From: Saccharopolyspora galaxeae
GTDB lineage: Bacteria > Actinomycetota > Actinomycetes > Mycobacteriales > Pseudonocardiaceae
Length of the DNA: 64,000 nt
Assembly (NCBI RefSeq): GCF_016526145.1
Contig: NZ_JADDUE010000007.1
Span: forward strand, 248,001-312,000
Reading direction: 5' to 3'
The notes under the pieces are model-generated. The model was not told the origin of the DNA and made no database searches. It was given only the letters and a program-made list of their open reading frames with translations. Of this stretch, positions 15,369 to 24,233 are shown piece by piece (positions within the stretch are counted from its first letter, which is position 1; the number at the start of each line of letters is the position of its first letter). A program made the position numbers and the translations under genes.

Positions 15369-17864
15369 ATGGATTTCGCAAGTCCGTCCGTCATAGACAG
15401 TCCGCTGGGGAGGTTGCTGACCGATCCGTGGGGCGTGATTCAGGCTGTGCTGGACCAGGTGTGGTCGTGGCTGCAAACCTGGGGGCTGATCGCGGTCCCC
15501 GCGATCGTGCTCGTGGCGACAGGACTGGGGCTCCTGCGGCGGTGGTGGTTCCTGCGCTGCCAGGATGCGCTGCACGAGCGGTCCCGGGTGATCACCATCC
15601 TGGCGCCTCCCACAGTCGACGCCGACGGTGCCGAAGCGGTGTGGTCGAACCTGGTCGGGCTCGTCAGGCCGATGGTGCAGCGCCTGACCACTGGGCAGCC
15701 CCATCTGACCTGGGAATATGTCTTCGGTCACGACGGAGTACAGATCCGACTGTGGGTGCCGGGTGCGGTGCCGCCGGGCATGGTGGAACGGGCCATCGAA
15801 GCCGCCTGGCCCGGAGCGCACACCCGCACCGACGAGGCCGACCCGCCGGTGCCCGAGGCCCCGGCCGAGGGGCGTCGCCACCTGGTCACCGGCGGCACGC
15901 TGCGCTTGGCCCGGTCGGAAGCATTGCCCCTCCGCACCGACTTCGACGCCGACCCCATCCGAGCCCTGCTGGGCGCTCCCGTGGGGCTCGGCGTGTCCGA
16001 CACCGCGTGCGTGCAGGTCCTGACCCGTCCGGTCACCGGGGGTCGGGTTAAGCAGGCTCGGCGAGCCGCCCGCCATCTCAACGCCGGGCGGTCCACCCAC
16101 CTGGCAGGCCGGCTGCTCGACCTGCTCACGCCAGGCCCCTCGGGCACGAAACCGTCGAGCAGCCAGCCGAAGCTGGACCCGCAGACGTCGCTGGAGTTCC
16201 AGGCGCAGAACCGCGCGATCGTCGGTAAACAGCGCGGGGCGCAGTGGGAAACGCTGATCCGGTACGCGGTGGCCACGACGGTGCCGATCGAGACTCCGGG
16301 CGAGCAGGTCGCGCGGGTGCGTGAGCAGGTGCGGGGCCGCGCCCACGCCATCGCGTCGGCCTTCAGCGGGTTCACGGAGCACAACCACTACCGCCGTCGA
16401 CGGTTGCGCAATCCCGTGCGCAGCTTGGCTCGCCGGCGCCTGCGGCGGGGTGACCTGCTGTCGGTGCCGGAACTTGCGGCCGTGGCCCACCTGCCCACCG
16501 ACGAGGCACTACCCGGGTTGGCCCGCGCCGGGGCGCGGGCGGTGCCACCCCCGCCGAATACGCCCACCGAAGGCGAGCTGATCCGCCCGGTCGGGGTGTC
16601 CGATACCGGCCACGCCCGCCCGGTGGGGCTGCAGGTCTCCGACGCGCGGCACCACCTGCATGTCCTCGGCGCCACTGGGTCAGGGAAGTCGACGATGCTG
16701 GCGCGGATGATCCTTGCCGACGCCGAGTACGGGCGCGGGGCGGTGGTCATCGACCCCAAGGGGGACCTGATCACCGACGTCTTGCAGCGGCTTCCCGAGC
16801 ACGCCGCCGACAAGGTGGTGCTCTTCGATGCCGATTCTCGCGGGCCGACACCGTGCTTGAACCCGCTGGAGGGGCCGAAGGAATCCGCGGTCGACAACTT
16901 GGTGTCGGTGTTCTCCCGGGTGTTCGCCTCGGCCTGGGGGCCACGCACCGAGGACATCCTCCGCGCAGGGTGCCTGACCCTGCGCGCCGGCTCGGACACC
17001 CCGACGCTGGCCGAACTGCCCCAGCTACTCACCGATCCCGCTACCCGGGCGCGGCACCGGGACCGAGTGTCCGACGACTCGACACTGCGGGGGTTCTGGG
17101 ACTGGTACGACCAACTCTCGGACGCGGCTCGCGCCCAGGCCACAGCACCGTTGCTGAACAAGCTTCGCGCGTTCTTGTTGCGGTCGTTCGTGGTTAAGGC
17201 GGTCACCGCAGGACCATCCACAGTGGATCTTGGTGAAGCGTTGGATGGTGGGCTGTGCCTGGTGCGCATCCCAAAGGGGAGCCTCGGGGAGGACACCACG
17301 CGGCTGCTCGGGTCGCTGATTGTGGCGCGGGTCTGGCAGGCCACCACCGCTCGTGCCGCACTGGCCCAGCGCGAACGCCGCGACGCAGGACTGTATGTCG
17401 ACGAAGCCCAGAATTTCTTGAACTTGCCGTATGCGATGGAAGACATGCTGGCGGAGGCGCGTGGCTATCGGCTCTCGATGACTCTGGCGCACCAGCACTT
17501 GGGGCAGCTTCCCAAGGATCTCAAGGAGGGCATCTCCACCAACGCCCGCAGCAAGGTGTTCTTCACCGCCAGCCCGGAAGATGCCCGCGAACTGGCCCGC
17601 CACACCGCGCCGCGGGTGTCGGACCACGATCTCGCGCACCTCGGCGTGTACCACGCTGCCGCGCGGCTGGTCGTGGGCGGTGAGGAGACCCAGCCGTTCA
17701 CGGTGACCACCCAACCACTCCCGCCGGCCATTCCCGGGCGATCCAAGGCCGTACGCAAAGCCGCCGCGGCCCACACCCGCCCACTGGAGTCCCGTGCCGA
17801 GGACACCGGCGACGGCTCAGGAAGGACCGGCACGGACCCGCGTCGCGCACGTCGCGCGGCCTGA
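15369..17864 (+). CDS. VirD4/TraG-like type IV coupling ATPase
   Basis: This 831-residue protein starts at ATG 15369. The same frame is open upstream, but that part lies inside the GP88 gene. A membrane helix lies at about 37-60 (LIAVPAIVLVATGLGLL). A large N-terminal domain precedes Walker A (LGATGSGKSTML, about 434-444), DPKGDLI (about 460) and Walker B (LYVDEAQNF, about 674-682). TLAHQHLGQLPKDL follows, a motif of coupling proteins that use TraG/VirD4-type ATPases. It should bring the DNA-relaxase complex to the secretion channel and pump DNA. A strong terminator follows within 15 bp. Confidence 0.88.
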   Translation: MDFASPSVIDSPLGRLLTDPWGVIQAVLDQVWSWLQTWGLIAVPAIVLVATGLGLLRRWWFLRCQDALHERSRVITILAPPTVDADGAEAVWSNLVGLVRPMVQRLTTGQPHLTWEYVFGHDGVQIRLWVPGAVPPGMVERAIEAAWPGAHTRTDEADPPVPEAPAEGRRHLVTGGTLRLARSEALPLRTDFDADPIRALLGAPVGLGVSDTACVQVLTRPVTGGRVKQARRAARHLNAGRSTHLAGRLLDLLTPGPSGTKPSSSQPKLDPQTSLEFQAQNRAIVGKQRGAQWETLIRYAVATTVPIETPGEQVARVREQVRGRAHAIASAFSGFTEHNHYRRRRLRNPVRSLARRRLRRGDLLSVPELAAVAHLPTDEALPGLARAGARAVPPPPNTPTEGELIRPVGVSDTGHARPVGLQVSDARHHLHVLGATGSGKSTMLARMILADAEYGRGAVVIDPKGDLITDVLQRLPEHAADKVVLFDADSRGPTPCLNPLEGPKESAVDNLVSVFSRVFASAWGPRTEDILRAGCLTLRAGSDTPTLAELPQLLTDPATRARHRDRVSDDSTLRGFWDWYDQLSDAARAQATAPLLNKLRAFLLRSFVVKAVTAGPSTVDLGEALDGGLCLVRIPKGSLGEDTTRLLGSLIVARVWQATTARAALAQRERRDAGLYVDEAQNFLNLPYAMEDMLAEARGYRLSMTLAHQHLGQLPKDLKEGISTNARSKVFFTASPEDARELARHTAPRVSDHDLAHLGVYHAAARLVVGGEETQPFTVTTQPLPPAIPGRSKAVRKAAAAHTRPLESRAEDTGDGSGRTGTDPRRARRAA

Positions 17865-17877
17865 TTCCGGAAGTCCC

Positions 17878-17909
17878 AGGGCGGTCCTCCCAGCACGGAG
17901 GACCGCCCT
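17878..17909 (+). terminator. 13-bp-stem intrinsic terminator after the coupling ATPase
   Basis: The arms 17878-17890 and 17897-17909 (core GGCGGTCCTCC/GGAGGACCGCC) enclose a 6-nt loop and are followed by TCTTCCT. It lies between the coupling-ATPase stop and the next start, so it probably ends or attenuates the transfer transcript there. Confidence 0.75.
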
Positions 17910-17945
17910 TCTTCCTGCCCGCATTCCACCCCGAGGAGGACGACC

Positions 17946-19007
17946 TTGTTCCCCCACCACCAGCAACGCGACATGCGCGCTCCCATGCCGGAGCGGCCAA
18001 GCCTGCGCTTCGCGGCCTCCGCCGAGCACCAAGCCCAGGTCGCCGCCCACCTCACCGCCCGCGACCGGTGGCTGGCCCGGATGCTCGCCGAGCACCGGAT
18101 GCTGACCTCCCCACAGATCGCGGCGATCGCCTTCGGCTCCCGCCGCTCTGCCAACCACCGGCTGCAGAAGCTCTACACCTGGCGGGTGCTGGACCGCTTC
18201 CAGCCCTACATCGGCCGCGGCCGAGCCCCCATGTGCTACGTCCTGGACACCGCAGGCGCCCACCTGCTGGCCCACGAAGACGGCCTCGACCCCAAAGACC
18301 TGAAGTTCCGCCCCGAACGTTCGGTCGGCATCGCCTACAGCTTGCGGCTGGCCCACCTCATGGGCGTCAACAGCTTTTTCACCGCGCTCCTGGCCGACGC
18401 ACTTGCCAACACCAGCACCGACCGCGCGGTCACGGCGTGGTGGTCCGAAGCCCGCTGCGCCCGGCACTTCGGTGACCACGTCCGCCCCGACGGCTACGGC
18501 CGCTGGCACGAGGCCGGCCGGGAGATCGAATGGTTCCTCGAATGGGACACGGGCAGCTACCAACTCAGCCGGTTCGTCTCGAAACTGCCGGGCTACACCA
18601 AGCTCGTCACCGCGACTCACATCGTGACCCCGCTGCTCGCGGTCTTCGCGACCCCGGCCCGGGAAGCGCACGCGCGACGACACCTCGCCGAGCACCTACG
18701 CACTGATCCCCGGCGGCACGAGCTGCCGATCGCCACCACCACCGCCGAACACCTCCGCACCGCTGGTAGCCCGGCCCACGAAGTGTGGCTTCCCCTACAC
18801 CACACCGAGGTCGGTCGGCATCGGTTGATCAGCCTGCTCTCGGCTTGGCCTCACCTCGAAGGACCGGCCAGCTCCACGGGCACGAGCGCCGATCCCAGCT
18901 CTGCGGACACCGGCGGCACCGATCCAAGCCCCGCTCCGCGGTTGAGCCCGCCGGCGCCGATGCCGCCCTGGCAGGCCGACGAACTGACCTGGAACCCGAT
19001 GAGGTGA
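17946..19007 (+). CDS. Replication-relaxation family protein
   Basis: This 353-residue protein starts at TTG 17946 with GAGGAGGACGACC just upstream. The N-terminal winged-HTH (HLTARDRWLARMLAEHRMLT, then IAAIAFGSRRSANHRLQKL, about 37-80) and the conserved core (EWFLEWDTGSYQ, about 195-206) match actinobacterial replication-relaxation proteins. These are linked to plasmids and ICEs and thought to act in plasmid replication or DNA relaxation. The C-terminus is Pro/Ser-rich and disordered. It lies behind a terminator yet is co-directional with the transfer genes. If a DNA-processing function exists in this window, this protein is the best candidate. Confidence 0.75.
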   Translation: MFPHHQQRDMRAPMPERPSLRFAASAEHQAQVAAHLTARDRWLARMLAEHRMLTSPQIAAIAFGSRRSANHRLQKLYTWRVLDRFQPYIGRGRAPMCYVLDTAGAHLLAHEDGLDPKDLKFRPERSVGIAYSLRLAHLMGVNSFFTALLADALANTSTDRAVTAWWSEARCARHFGDHVRPDGYGRWHEAGREIEWFLEWDTGSYQLSRFVSKLPGYTKLVTATHIVTPLLAVFATPAREAHARRHLAEHLRTDPRRHELPIATTTAEHLRTAGSPAHEVWLPLHHTEVGRHRLISLLSAWPHLEGPASSTGTSADPSSADTGGTDPSPAPRLSPPAPMPPWQADELTWNPMR

Positions 19008-19014
19008 TCCGTTC

Positions 19015-19974
19015 ATGGCCAAAATCGCGGCCACCGCGATCGGCGCGATCGTCGCCCTGATCGCCATCATCGCGGCTGCCGTGTCCGGAGTCGTCTCCGC
19101 CGTCCTCGGCGGAGGCAACTCCGCGGCCAGCAGCCAACCCAGCCCCGCCGCACTCGCCGACATCCCCGGCAACTACCTCGCGCTCTACCAGCAGGCCGCA
19201 GCGACGTGTCCGGGGCTTGACTGGAGCATCGTGGCCGCAGTCGGCAAAGTCGAAACGGACCACGGAAGTCTCATCGCACCAGGTGTCCACAATGGAGAAA
19301 ATTCTGCGGGCGCTGCCGGTCCGATGCAGTTTCTGCAGCCGACATTCGACTCCGTGGTGGCACAGCACCCGCCCCCGCCTGGCGGCAGTACACCACCCTC
19401 GCGGTACAACCCGCATGATGCGATCTACACGGCCGCGGCGTACCTGTGCGACTCCGGAGCACGCGACGGACGCGACATCTACGGGGCGATCTTCACGTAC
19501 AACCATGCTGACTGGTACGTGCGTAAGGTTCTCGACCAGGCCAACGCCTATAAGGCGGCGCAACAGAGTGCGCCCCAGCAAAGTGGATGGGCCGTGCCAG
19601 CGCACGGTACGTGCAGCTCGGGATTCGGCTCTCGTGGCGGCGAGTTTCACCGTGGGCAGGACATCGCCGCGCCCATCGGCACCCCGATCGTCGCCGCCGC
19701 AGGCGGCACCGTGATCGACTCCGGACCTGCCAGCGGTTACGGACTCTGGGTCCGCATCGAACACCCGGGCGGAGTGATCACGACCTACGGACACAACAAC
19801 CGGAATCTCGTCCAACCCGGTCAGCAACTCCAGGCAGGCCAGCCGATTGCCGAGGTCGGAAACCAGGGAGAGTCCACCGGTCCGCACCTGCATTTCCAGA
19901 TCGACGTCGGCAATCAAGCGGTCGATCCCATCGCGTTTTACCAACAACAGTCAGCGCCGCCGCTGTGTGGCTGA
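19015..19974 (+). CDS. Bifunctional lytic transglycosylase / M23 peptidase
   Basis: This 319-residue protein starts 7 bp after the previous stop. An N-terminal membrane anchor (about 5-30) leads to a lytic-transglycosylase domain (about 50-180). That domain contains DWSIVAAVGKVETDHG, with the catalytic-type Glu, and AGPMQFLQPTF. An M23 peptidase domain follows (about 195-305) with HRGQDIAAPIGTPI and the GPHLHFQI zinc-binding motif. It cleaves both glycan and peptide parts of the cell wall, making room for the transfer apparatus, like VirB1/TcpG-type enzymes. It is the last gene of the conjugation block. Confidence 0.88.
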   Translation: MAKIAATAIGAIVALIAIIAAAVSGVVSAVLGGGNSAASSQPSPAALADIPGNYLALYQQAAATCPGLDWSIVAAVGKVETDHGSLIAPGVHNGENSAGAAGPMQFLQPTFDSVVAQHPPPPGGSTPPSRYNPHDAIYTAAAYLCDSGARDGRDIYGAIFTYNHADWYVRKVLDQANAYKAAQQSAPQQSGWAVPAHGTCSSGFGSRGGEFHRGQDIAAPIGTPIVAAAGGTVIDSGPASGYGLWVRIEHPGGVITTYGHNNRNLVQPGQQLQAGQPIAEVGNQGESTGPHLHFQIDVGNQAVDPIAFYQQQSAPPLCG

Positions 19975-20026
19975 TCAGGTTGTGAAGCATGGCCCTGACT
20001 GTTCCTTGGCGGATTTAGTCACGGCC

Positions 20027-20509
20027 TCAGCCAGTGCTGGACCCTTTTGGCTCTCGTAGGGCAGTGAGGATCAGTACGACTGCTCCGAGAGTGATAAGGG
20101 TATCGGCGAGATTGAAGGTGGGGAACCAGCCGGTGTGCACGTAGTCGGTGACCACGCCGTCGGTGGCGCGGTCGAGCAGGTTGGACAGGGCGCCGGCGAG
20201 GATGGCCGCAAGGCCGATCCTGCCGGGCATTGGCGTGGTGGGTGTGCTGCGCCAGGCGTAGGTCGCAACGCCAGCGATGATCAAGACGGTGGCGGTGAGT
20301 ACGACTCCGACCGGTAGGCCGGCGCCGAGGCTGAAGGCGACGCCGGAGTTGTAGGTCAACCGCAAGTGTAGGAGAGCGAGGTCGATGCTGCGCCCGTCGG
20401 CTAACGCTGCCTCGGTTGCACCGGTCGCAGCAACGACGATGCCGACGATGGTCGCGGTAAGGATAGCGAGGCCGATCCGGGCACGGGTCGACCTCGCCGG
20501 GGCGCTCAT
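20027..20509 (-). CDS. lspA: Lipoprotein signal peptidase (signal peptidase II)
   Basis: This 160-residue, four-helix membrane protein has all family motifs. YNSGVAFSLG follows the second helix, GALSNLLDRATDGVVTDY carries the first catalytic Asp, and FPTFNLADTLI carries the second. It cleaves lipoprotein signal peptides after lipidation. It overlaps the upstream P-type ATPase gene by ATGA, so it is part of a metal-resistance operon rather than the chromosomal lspA. Similar lspA copies accompany Pb/Cd resistance ATPases (for example pbrC-type genes in pbr operons), where they are thought to aid resistance through lipoproteins. Confidence 0.92.
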   Translation of the reverse strand: MSAPARSTRARIGLAILTATIVGIVVAATGATEAALADGRSIDLALLHLRLTYNSGVAFSLGAGLPVGVVLTATVLIIAGVATYAWRSTPTTPMPGRIGLAAILAGALSNLLDRATDGVVTDYVHTGWFPTFNLADTLITLGAVVLILTALREPKGSSTG

Positions 20510-22467
20510 GCCGACACCTCGGCAGCGGTTACGTCGGCCTCAGCGCCTGACTGGCTGTGGGTGAGGGTGGCGAGGTGCCGGGTGCGTCCGGCGCGTACGC
20601 CGTTGGCGATGACGAACACCTCAGCGACCTCGTGAACTAGGACCACTGCAGCCAGGCCGAGAACACCGAACAGGGCCATCGGCACCAGTACGGTGATGAT
20701 TGCCAGCGACAGACCCACGTTTTGCAGCATGATGCGTCGGGACCGGCGTGCGTGGATAAGGGCTTGGGGTAGGTGGCGCAGGTCCTCGCCCATGAGGGCA
20801 ACGTCGGCGGTTTCGATGGCTACGTCGGTGCCCATCGCGCCCATCGCGATGCCGAGGTCGGCGGTGGCCAGGGCAGGGGCGTCGTTGACGCCGTCACCGA
20901 CCATCGCCGTCGACCTCTGCTTACGCAGTTGTTCGACGTGGCGGGCTTTGTCTTCAGGTCGCAGCTCGGCGTGCACGGCGTCGATGCCGACTTCGGCGGC
21001 CAACGCGGTGGCGGTACGGGTGTTGTCGCCGGTAAGCATCGCGACGTGGTAGCCCTCGCGGCGCAAGTTCGCGACGACCTCGACCGCTTCGGGGCGCAGC
21101 TCATCGCGCACCGCGATCGCGCCGAGGGTGTGCCCGCCGCGTTCGACCAGCACCGCGGTCGCTCCCGCGTGTTGCATCCGCTCCACCTCAGTAGCCAGTG
21201 GACCGGCCTCCAGCCAGCCGGGACGGCCCAGTCGGACGGTCTGCCCGTCGAGGCGGCCGGTGAGCCCGGCCCCGGTCACCGCTTCCACGTCCGTGGCTGG
21301 GGTGGTGTCGTCGGTGGCGGCGAGGATCGCGCGGGCCAACGGGTGCTCGGAGCGGGCTTCCAGTGCGGCGGCCACCGACAGCACCTGCTTGCGGGTGCTG
21401 TCGGGCGCGGTCGCGACCTCGATGACGGCAGGCTGGTTCGCGGTCAGGGTGCCGGTCTTGTCCAGGGCGATGCCCCGGATGCGGCCGAGGGCTTCGAGTG
21501 CGGCGCCACCCTTGACCAGTACGCCGAGCTTGCTGGCCGCGCCGATGGCGGCGACTACGGTGACCGGCACGGCGATGGCCAGGGCGCACGGCGAGGCCGC
21601 GACCAGTACGACCAGGGCGCGCTCGATCCAGGTGACTGGATCGCCGAGCAGGCTGCCGAGCACCGCGATGAGCGCGGCGGCGATCATGATGCCGGGCACG
21701 AGAGGTTGAGCGATGCGGTCGGCCAGCCGCTGGGCGGCGCCCTTCCGGCTCTGCTCGGCCTCCACGATGGCCACGATCCGAGCCAGCGAGTTGTATTCGG
21801 CGGTCGCGGTGACCTCCACCTCTAACGCCCCGTTGCCGTTGATCGCCCCGGCGAACACGTCCTGACCGGGGCCGGTCTCGACCGGCATCGACTCGCCGGT
21901 GATCGCCGAGAGATCAAGAGCGGTGCGGCCGGTGCGGATCACTCCGTCGGTGGCGACCCGCTCACCGGGCTTGACCACCATCCGATCGCCAAGGCGCAGC
22001 TCGCTAGGCGCGATGACGGTCTCGGCGCCGTCGCGCAACACGGTCGCTTCGTCGGGCACCAGGGCCAGCAGGGCGCGCAGGCCGCGGCGGGTGCGGGCCA
22101 GAGAGTACTCCTCCAGGCCCTCACTGATCGAGAACAGGAAGGCCAGCATCGCGGCTTCGCCGACCTCGCCGAGGATCACTGCGCCCACGGCGGCGATGGT
22201 CATCAGCGTGCCGACCCCGATTTCGCCCTTGGCCAGGCGCGTGAGCGTGGACGGGACGAACGTCCACGCCCCTAGGGCCAGCGCCACCACTTCGAAGCCG
22301 AGTTCGACGGGGTGGGCAACATCCAGCCAGCCAGCCAGCAGCGCGGCCAGCAGGAAGACGCCGGAGGCAGCGGCGAAACGTAGTTCGACGACCTGCCAGA
22401 GCCGTTCCGGCTCCTGTTCCTCGCCCTCGCGGGGTTCGTCGTGGCCGCAGCCGCACGCGTCGCTCAT
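20506..22467 (-). CDS. Heavy-metal P1B-type ATPase with SPC motif
   Basis: This 653-residue protein has about eight membrane helices. It shows the actuator TGES (ITGESMPVE), phosphorylation site DKTGTLT, HP motif (SEHPLARAI) and hinge GDGVNDAPAL. The ion-binding helix reads AASPCALAIAVP, an SPC rather than a CPC motif, which places it near P1B-4 (Co/Fe/Zn-type, CtpD/CoaT-like) pumps. The N-terminus is short (CGCGHDE) with no full HMA domain. It exports divalent metal across the membrane. Translation is coupled both to the CmtR-like sensor upstream and to lspA downstream. The substrate cannot be fixed: Cd, Pb, Co and Zn are all possible. Confidence 0.88.
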   Translation of the reverse strand: MSDACGCGHDEPREGEEQEPERLWQVVELRFAAASGVFLLAALLAGWLDVAHPVELGFEVVALALGAWTFVPSTLTRLAKGEIGVGTLMTIAAVGAVILGEVGEAAMLAFLFSISEGLEEYSLARTRRGLRALLALVPDEATVLRDGAETVIAPSELRLGDRMVVKPGERVATDGVIRTGRTALDLSAITGESMPVETGPGQDVFAGAINGNGALEVEVTATAEYNSLARIVAIVEAEQSRKGAAQRLADRIAQPLVPGIMIAAALIAVLGSLLGDPVTWIERALVVLVAASPCALAIAVPVTVVAAIGAASKLGVLVKGGAALEALGRIRGIALDKTGTLTANQPAVIEVATAPDSTRKQVLSVAAALEARSEHPLARAILAATDDTTPATDVEAVTGAGLTGRLDGQTVRLGRPGWLEAGPLATEVERMQHAGATAVLVERGGHTLGAIAVRDELRPEAVEVVANLRREGYHVAMLTGDNTRTATALAAEVGIDAVHAELRPEDKARHVEQLRKQRSTAMVGDGVNDAPALATADLGIAMGAMGTDVAIETADVALMGEDLRHLPQALIHARRSRRIMLQNVGLSLAIITVLVPMALFGVLGLAAVVLVHEVAEVFVIANGVRAGRTRHLATLTHSQSGAEADVTAAEVSA

Positions 22468-22865
22468 TGCGCCACCTCCTCATCAGGTGTCGCGGCCGAG
22501 ACGGTGTAGGTGCCGTAGTTCGGGCACAGCGCCACCGCGTTGCCAGTCGCGGCGAGCAGGGTCTCGCCTGCCGCAAGCAGGTCCATCAGCTCCGGCCGGG
22601 TGAGTGCGTAGAACACCTGCCGGCCCTGAGCGCGGCCCTCGACTAGGCCGCAGTCCCGCAGGCAGGCCACGTGTGCCGACACGGTCGACTGCGCGAGCCC
22701 CAGCTCGCCGACCAGGTCTGCGACCCGTGCCTCGCCGGTGGCCAACCGCTGGACGATCGCCAACCGGGTCGCATCCGAGAGGCTGTGGAACAGCGCCACC
22801 GCCGCATCCAGGCCCGACCCTGGTGCACTCGACGCCGGGCACCCCTCCGTGCTATTCATCGTCAT
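22464..22865 (-). CDS. CmtR-like ArsR/SmtB metal sensor
   Basis: This 133-residue winged-helix repressor has AVALFHSLSDATRLAIVQRL and a recognition helix LAQSTVSAHVACLRDCGLV. Cys68 and Cys72 in CLRDC and Cys114 in ALCPNYG follow the Cys-x3-Cys plus C-terminal Cys pattern by which mycobacterial CmtR binds Cd(II)/Pb(II). It is therefore likely the derepressor of the downstream ATPase-lspA operon. A start at 22859 is also possible. It overlaps the ATPase gene by ATGA. The sensor type argues for Cd/Pb as the inducing metal, which is an inference from the Cys layout. Confidence 0.85.
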   Translation of the reverse strand: MTMNSTEGCPASSAPGSGLDAAVALFHSLSDATRLAIVQRLATGEARVADLVGELGLAQSTVSAHVACLRDCGLVEGRAQGRQVFYALTRPELMDLLAAGETLLAATGNAVALCPNYGTYTVSAATPDEEVAQ

Positions 22866-22896
22866 AAGGCGATTATAACCGGAAGTCGACGATGAA
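22855..22896. promoter_or_regulatory. Inverted repeat at the divergent cmtR-like promoter
   Basis: TTCATCGTC (22855-22863) and GACGATGAA (22888-22896) form a perfect 9-bp inverted repeat. It spans the start of the CmtR-like gene and the short gap to the divergent methyltransferase. It could be the sensor's operator, controlling both directions. The 24-nt spacer is long for a single ArsR dimer, so assignment is tentative. Confidence 0.4.
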
Positions 22897-22910
22897 TCGA
22901 GGGTGTGGCG

Positions 22911-23537
22911 ATGTTGATGAATCGCGTCGAGACCGCTTTGGTGAACTCACCACCCCGCCGGTGGCTCCAGCGCTACGAAACGCGGCTGCTCGTGGAACTG
23001 GGCGGACGCACCCCAGGGGCGCAGGTGGCCGAGATCGGCTGTGGTCCCGGCTACGGCACCCGGCTCATCCTCGATCGGTTCGGTGCCGCCCGCGTCGATG
23101 CCGTGGACCTCGATCCCGCCATGATCACCCGTGCGCAGCGCAGACTGCGCCGCCATGCCGGCCGTGCCCGGCTCGCCCAGGGCAGCGCCACCGATCTCCG
23201 TAGCGCCTTCCGCAGCTTCGATGGGGGTCAAGACGCGAGCTACGACGCGGTTTTCGACTTCGCGATCATCCACCACATCCCCAACTGGCGCGACGCGCTC
23301 GCCGAGATCGCCCGCGTGCTCACCCCCGGCGGTCGGTTCTACTTCGACGAAGTCACCGCGACCGCGCTGGCCCGCCCGTCCTACCGGCTCCTCCTTGACC
23401 ACCCCACCGAGGACCGGTTCACCGCCGGGGAGTTCCTAGCCGAGCTACCCCGCCACGGCCTCGTCGTCGGCGAGCGGTGGCGCACCCGCATCGGCGGGGA
23501 CTACCTGCTCGGCGTCGCCACCCGCGACACCGACTAG
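22911..23537 (+). CDS. Class I SAM-dependent methyltransferase
   Basis: About 208 residues. Motif I is VAEIGCGPGYGTRL (about 40-53), motif II VDAVDLDPAMI and the later DAVFDFAIIHHIPNW/ILTPGGRFYFDE-type block are typical of UbiE/Methyltransf_11 enzymes. The substrate is unknown. ATG at 22911 follows GAGGG; GTG 22905 and ATG 22917 are alternatives. It is divergent from the CmtR-like regulator and followed 19 bp later by another membrane methyltransferase-like gene, so both may belong to the metal module. Confidence 0.82.
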   Translation: MLMNRVETALVNSPPRRWLQRYETRLLVELGGRTPGAQVAEIGCGPGYGTRLILDRFGAARVDAVDLDPAMITRAQRRLRRHAGRARLAQGSATDLRSAFRSFDGGQDASYDAVFDFAIIHHIPNWRDALAEIARVLTPGGRFYFDEVTATALARPSYRLLLDHPTEDRFTAGEFLAELPRHGLVVGERWRTRIGGDYLLGVATRDTD

Positions 23538-23556
23538 CACCGTTCGGGAGCAAACC

Positions 23557-24156
23557 ATGTACGCCGGCATCACGCTTGGCCTGCTTATCGCCTTCAGCCT
23601 GCTCGACGGCGCGGCGCGCATCTGGATACAACGACGCCGCACCGGAGACACTGGCGTTCGCCGCCCGACGAACCCAGTGCAATGGTGGGCCAGGGGCACC
23701 TTTGCAGTGGGCATCCTCCTATCTGGCCTGATCGCTCCACTCTTCGAGCTAACTGGCCTGTCCGCGCTGGCAATTCTGGATCGGCAAGCAGTACGCGTCC
23801 TCGGCGTCGCGATCGCCGCGCTCGGTCTCCTCGGCACGTTCGGCGCCCAATTCGCAATGGGCGCATCCTGGCGCACCACGGTCGACCCGACCGAACAGCC
23901 CGCGCTGGTGACCACTGGTCCCTTCAGGATCGTCCGGAACCCCGTCTACACCACCGTCATCATCATGACGATCGGATTCGTGTTGACCGTGCCCAACGTC
24001 ATCGCAATCGTGGGCGTGGGCGCGGTGATCACAGGCAGCCAGCTCCAAGTCCGTCTTGTCGAAGAGCCGTACCTCAGTCGCATCCACGGTGCCGCCTACC
24101 TGAACTACGCCGCCGACGTCGGCCGCTTCCTCCCCGGAATCGGCCGTACAGATTAA
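23557..24156 (+). CDS. Isoprenylcysteine carboxyl methyltransferase-like membrane protein
   Basis: This 199-residue protein has hydrophobic helices at about 5-20, 45-70, 75-100 and 125-155. The C-terminal conserved block (GPFRIVRNPVYTTVIIMTIG, then EEPYLSRIHGAAYLNY) is that of the ICMT/PEMT superfamily, whose C-terminal half binds SAM at the membrane. The bacterial members have no settled substrate. It is probably co-transcribed with the soluble methyltransferase just upstream. Association with a metal-efflux operon is seen elsewhere for such genes but the role is not established. Confidence 0.78.
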   Translation: MYAGITLGLLIAFSLLDGAARIWIQRRRTGDTGVRRPTNPVQWWARGTFAVGILLSGLIAPLFELTGLSALAILDRQAVRVLGVAIAALGLLGTFGAQFAMGASWRTTVDPTEQPALVTTGPFRIVRNPVYTTVIIMTIGFVLTVPNVIAIVGVGAVITGSQLQVRLVEEPYLSRIHGAAYLNYAADVGRFLPGIGRTD

Positions 24157-24233
24157 TCAGGAGGCATCGATCTGCTTGTACCAGCGCTTGAACGGAGCGC
24201 GTGTGCTGAGTGACAGACGGGGAAGTACACGCC

